Assembly: GCA_031289285.1 (NCBI GenBank)
Contig: JAITPT010000296.1
Location: 1 to 5,600, forward strand
Origin: Puniceicoccales bacterium
GTDB taxonomy: Bacteria > Verrucomicrobiota > Verrucomicrobiia > Opitutales > UBA953
Length of the DNA: 5,600 bases
Direction: 5' to 3'
Below, piece by piece: positions 5,054-5,600 of the stretch (its first letter is position 1; each line of letters opens with the position of its first letter). The position numbers and the translations under genes are program-made. The notes beneath the pieces were generated by a model. That model ran no database searches. It was not told where the DNA came from and was given only the letters and a program-made list of their open reading frames with translations.

Positions 5054-5600
5054 ATGTCTGCCACCCGCGCAATTTTCCCGCTCGCCGTCGTATTCGTCGC
5101 GCTCGCCGCCACTGTCGCCGCCGCTCTGCACTTCGCCGACTACGGCACAGACCCGCCCAACTCGGACGAGTGGTTTGCCGGAACAAACCGCCCTGCCGAC
5201 ATCACCGCGCCCGTCAGAAAAATCTACCCAATCCCCTCCGCCGTCGCATACGGGCGCGAGATCGCCGCCGCCACCGTGCTCGTTCCCGCTGCCTCGCTCG
5301 ACAAACGCCTCGTCCCCGAATGCTCCGGCCTCGCCGCCTCGCAAAAATACCCAGGCGTTTTCTGGGCGCACAGCGACTCCGACACCGCACACCGTTTCAA
5401 CACGCTCGTCCCGATTTACGCCGACGGACGCACCGTCCGCCCGCCCGTCGCCGCTTCACCAAAAAACGGCGGACCACAACAAGCGCGTGAACAATGGCGC
5501 GGCATAGTCGTCGCGGGCGCACGCAACAACGACTGGGAAGCCATCACCACCGACGGGCGCGGTAACCTCATCCTCGGCGACATCGGCAACAACACCAACC
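5054..5600 (+). CDS. Exported protein with SGLA/DWE/GDIGNN motifs, N-terminal 182 codons (cut by window edge)
   Basis: The frame opens at ATG 5054 and stays open to the right edge. Residues 1-25 look like a Sec signal peptide or single anchor: a basic residue at R5, then a hydrophobic run (IFPLAVVFVALAATVAAAL). The mature part has ECSGLAASQKYPGVFWAHSDSD (89-110, given here without a gap), then a linker rich in Pro and Asn, then DWEAITTDGRGNLILGDIGNN (160-180). I associate this spacing of SGLAAS, WxHxDS, DWE and GDIGNN with uncharacterised secreted proteins of beta-propeller type, where one blade ends in GNLxxGDIG; that link is from memory and not proven. Cys90 stands where I would expect a small or acidic residue before SGL. 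No Shine-Dalgarno sequence precedes the ATG; the start is chosen because the signal-like segment follows at once. No enzymatic function can be assigned. Confidence 0.85.
   Translation, partial: MSATRAIFPLAVVFVALAATVAAALHFADYGTDPPNSDEWFAGTNRPADITAPVRKIYPIPSAVAYGREIAAATVLVPAASLDKRLVPECSGLAASQKYPGVFWAHSDSDTAHRFNTLVPIYADGRTVRPPVAASPKNGGPQQAREQWRGIVVAGARNNDWEAITTDGRGNLILGDIGNNTN

Noticed and set aside
4887..5507. A 206-codon plus-strand open frame overlapping the last gene
   Set aside because: It starts inside the terminal inverted repeat and is Pro/Ser/Arg-rich. The frame from ATG 5054 instead shows a signal peptide and ordered motifs.

Overview
The window is GC-rich bacterial DNA. It holds four protein genes, two tRNA genes and two repeat-rich intergenic stretches. 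The best guess at a source is a member of Verrucomicrobiota, perhaps class Opitutae. That guess rests on the general look of the valyl-tRNA synthetase (its SERADVPIEPRLSEQWF and DVLDTWASSWLW stretches), the high GC content, start codons with little or no Shine-Dalgarno sequence, and the palindromic intergenic repeats. It is an inference, not a proven assignment.

Layout. Positions 1-1565 (minus strand) carry the first 521 codons of valS, cut by the window edge just before the expected KMSKS loop. A 104-bp divergent spacer with a perfect 15-bp inverted repeat separates it from a plus-strand pair: a complete SulP-family anion transporter with a C-terminal STAS domain (1670-3406), then a GtrA-family four-helix membrane protein with a GTG start (3438-3977). 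Positions 3978-4288 are non-coding. They contain two inverted copies of a roughly 59-nt hairpin repeat and a candidate terminator for the tRNAs. Two tRNA-Cys(GCA) genes, both with encoded CCA, lie on the minus strand at 4467-4540 and 4289-4362. A terminator-like hairpin with a T8 run lies between them. Positions 4541-5053 have no gene. Most of this stretch is a 232-bp nested palindrome (4677-4908) with perfect 36-bp terminal inverted repeats and internal hairpins. From 5054 to the right edge runs the start of a plus-strand gene for an exported protein with SGLA, DWE and GDIGNN motifs.

The genes do not form one obvious pathway. valS and the tRNA-Cys pair belong to translation, and the SulP and GtrA genes may be co-transcribed but have no clear functional link. 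I see no defence, phage, toxin or biosynthetic system. The most unusual content is structural: two families of intergenic palindromes whose paired copies differ by base-pair-preserving changes, and a duplicated tRNA-Cys that shows the same kind of change.
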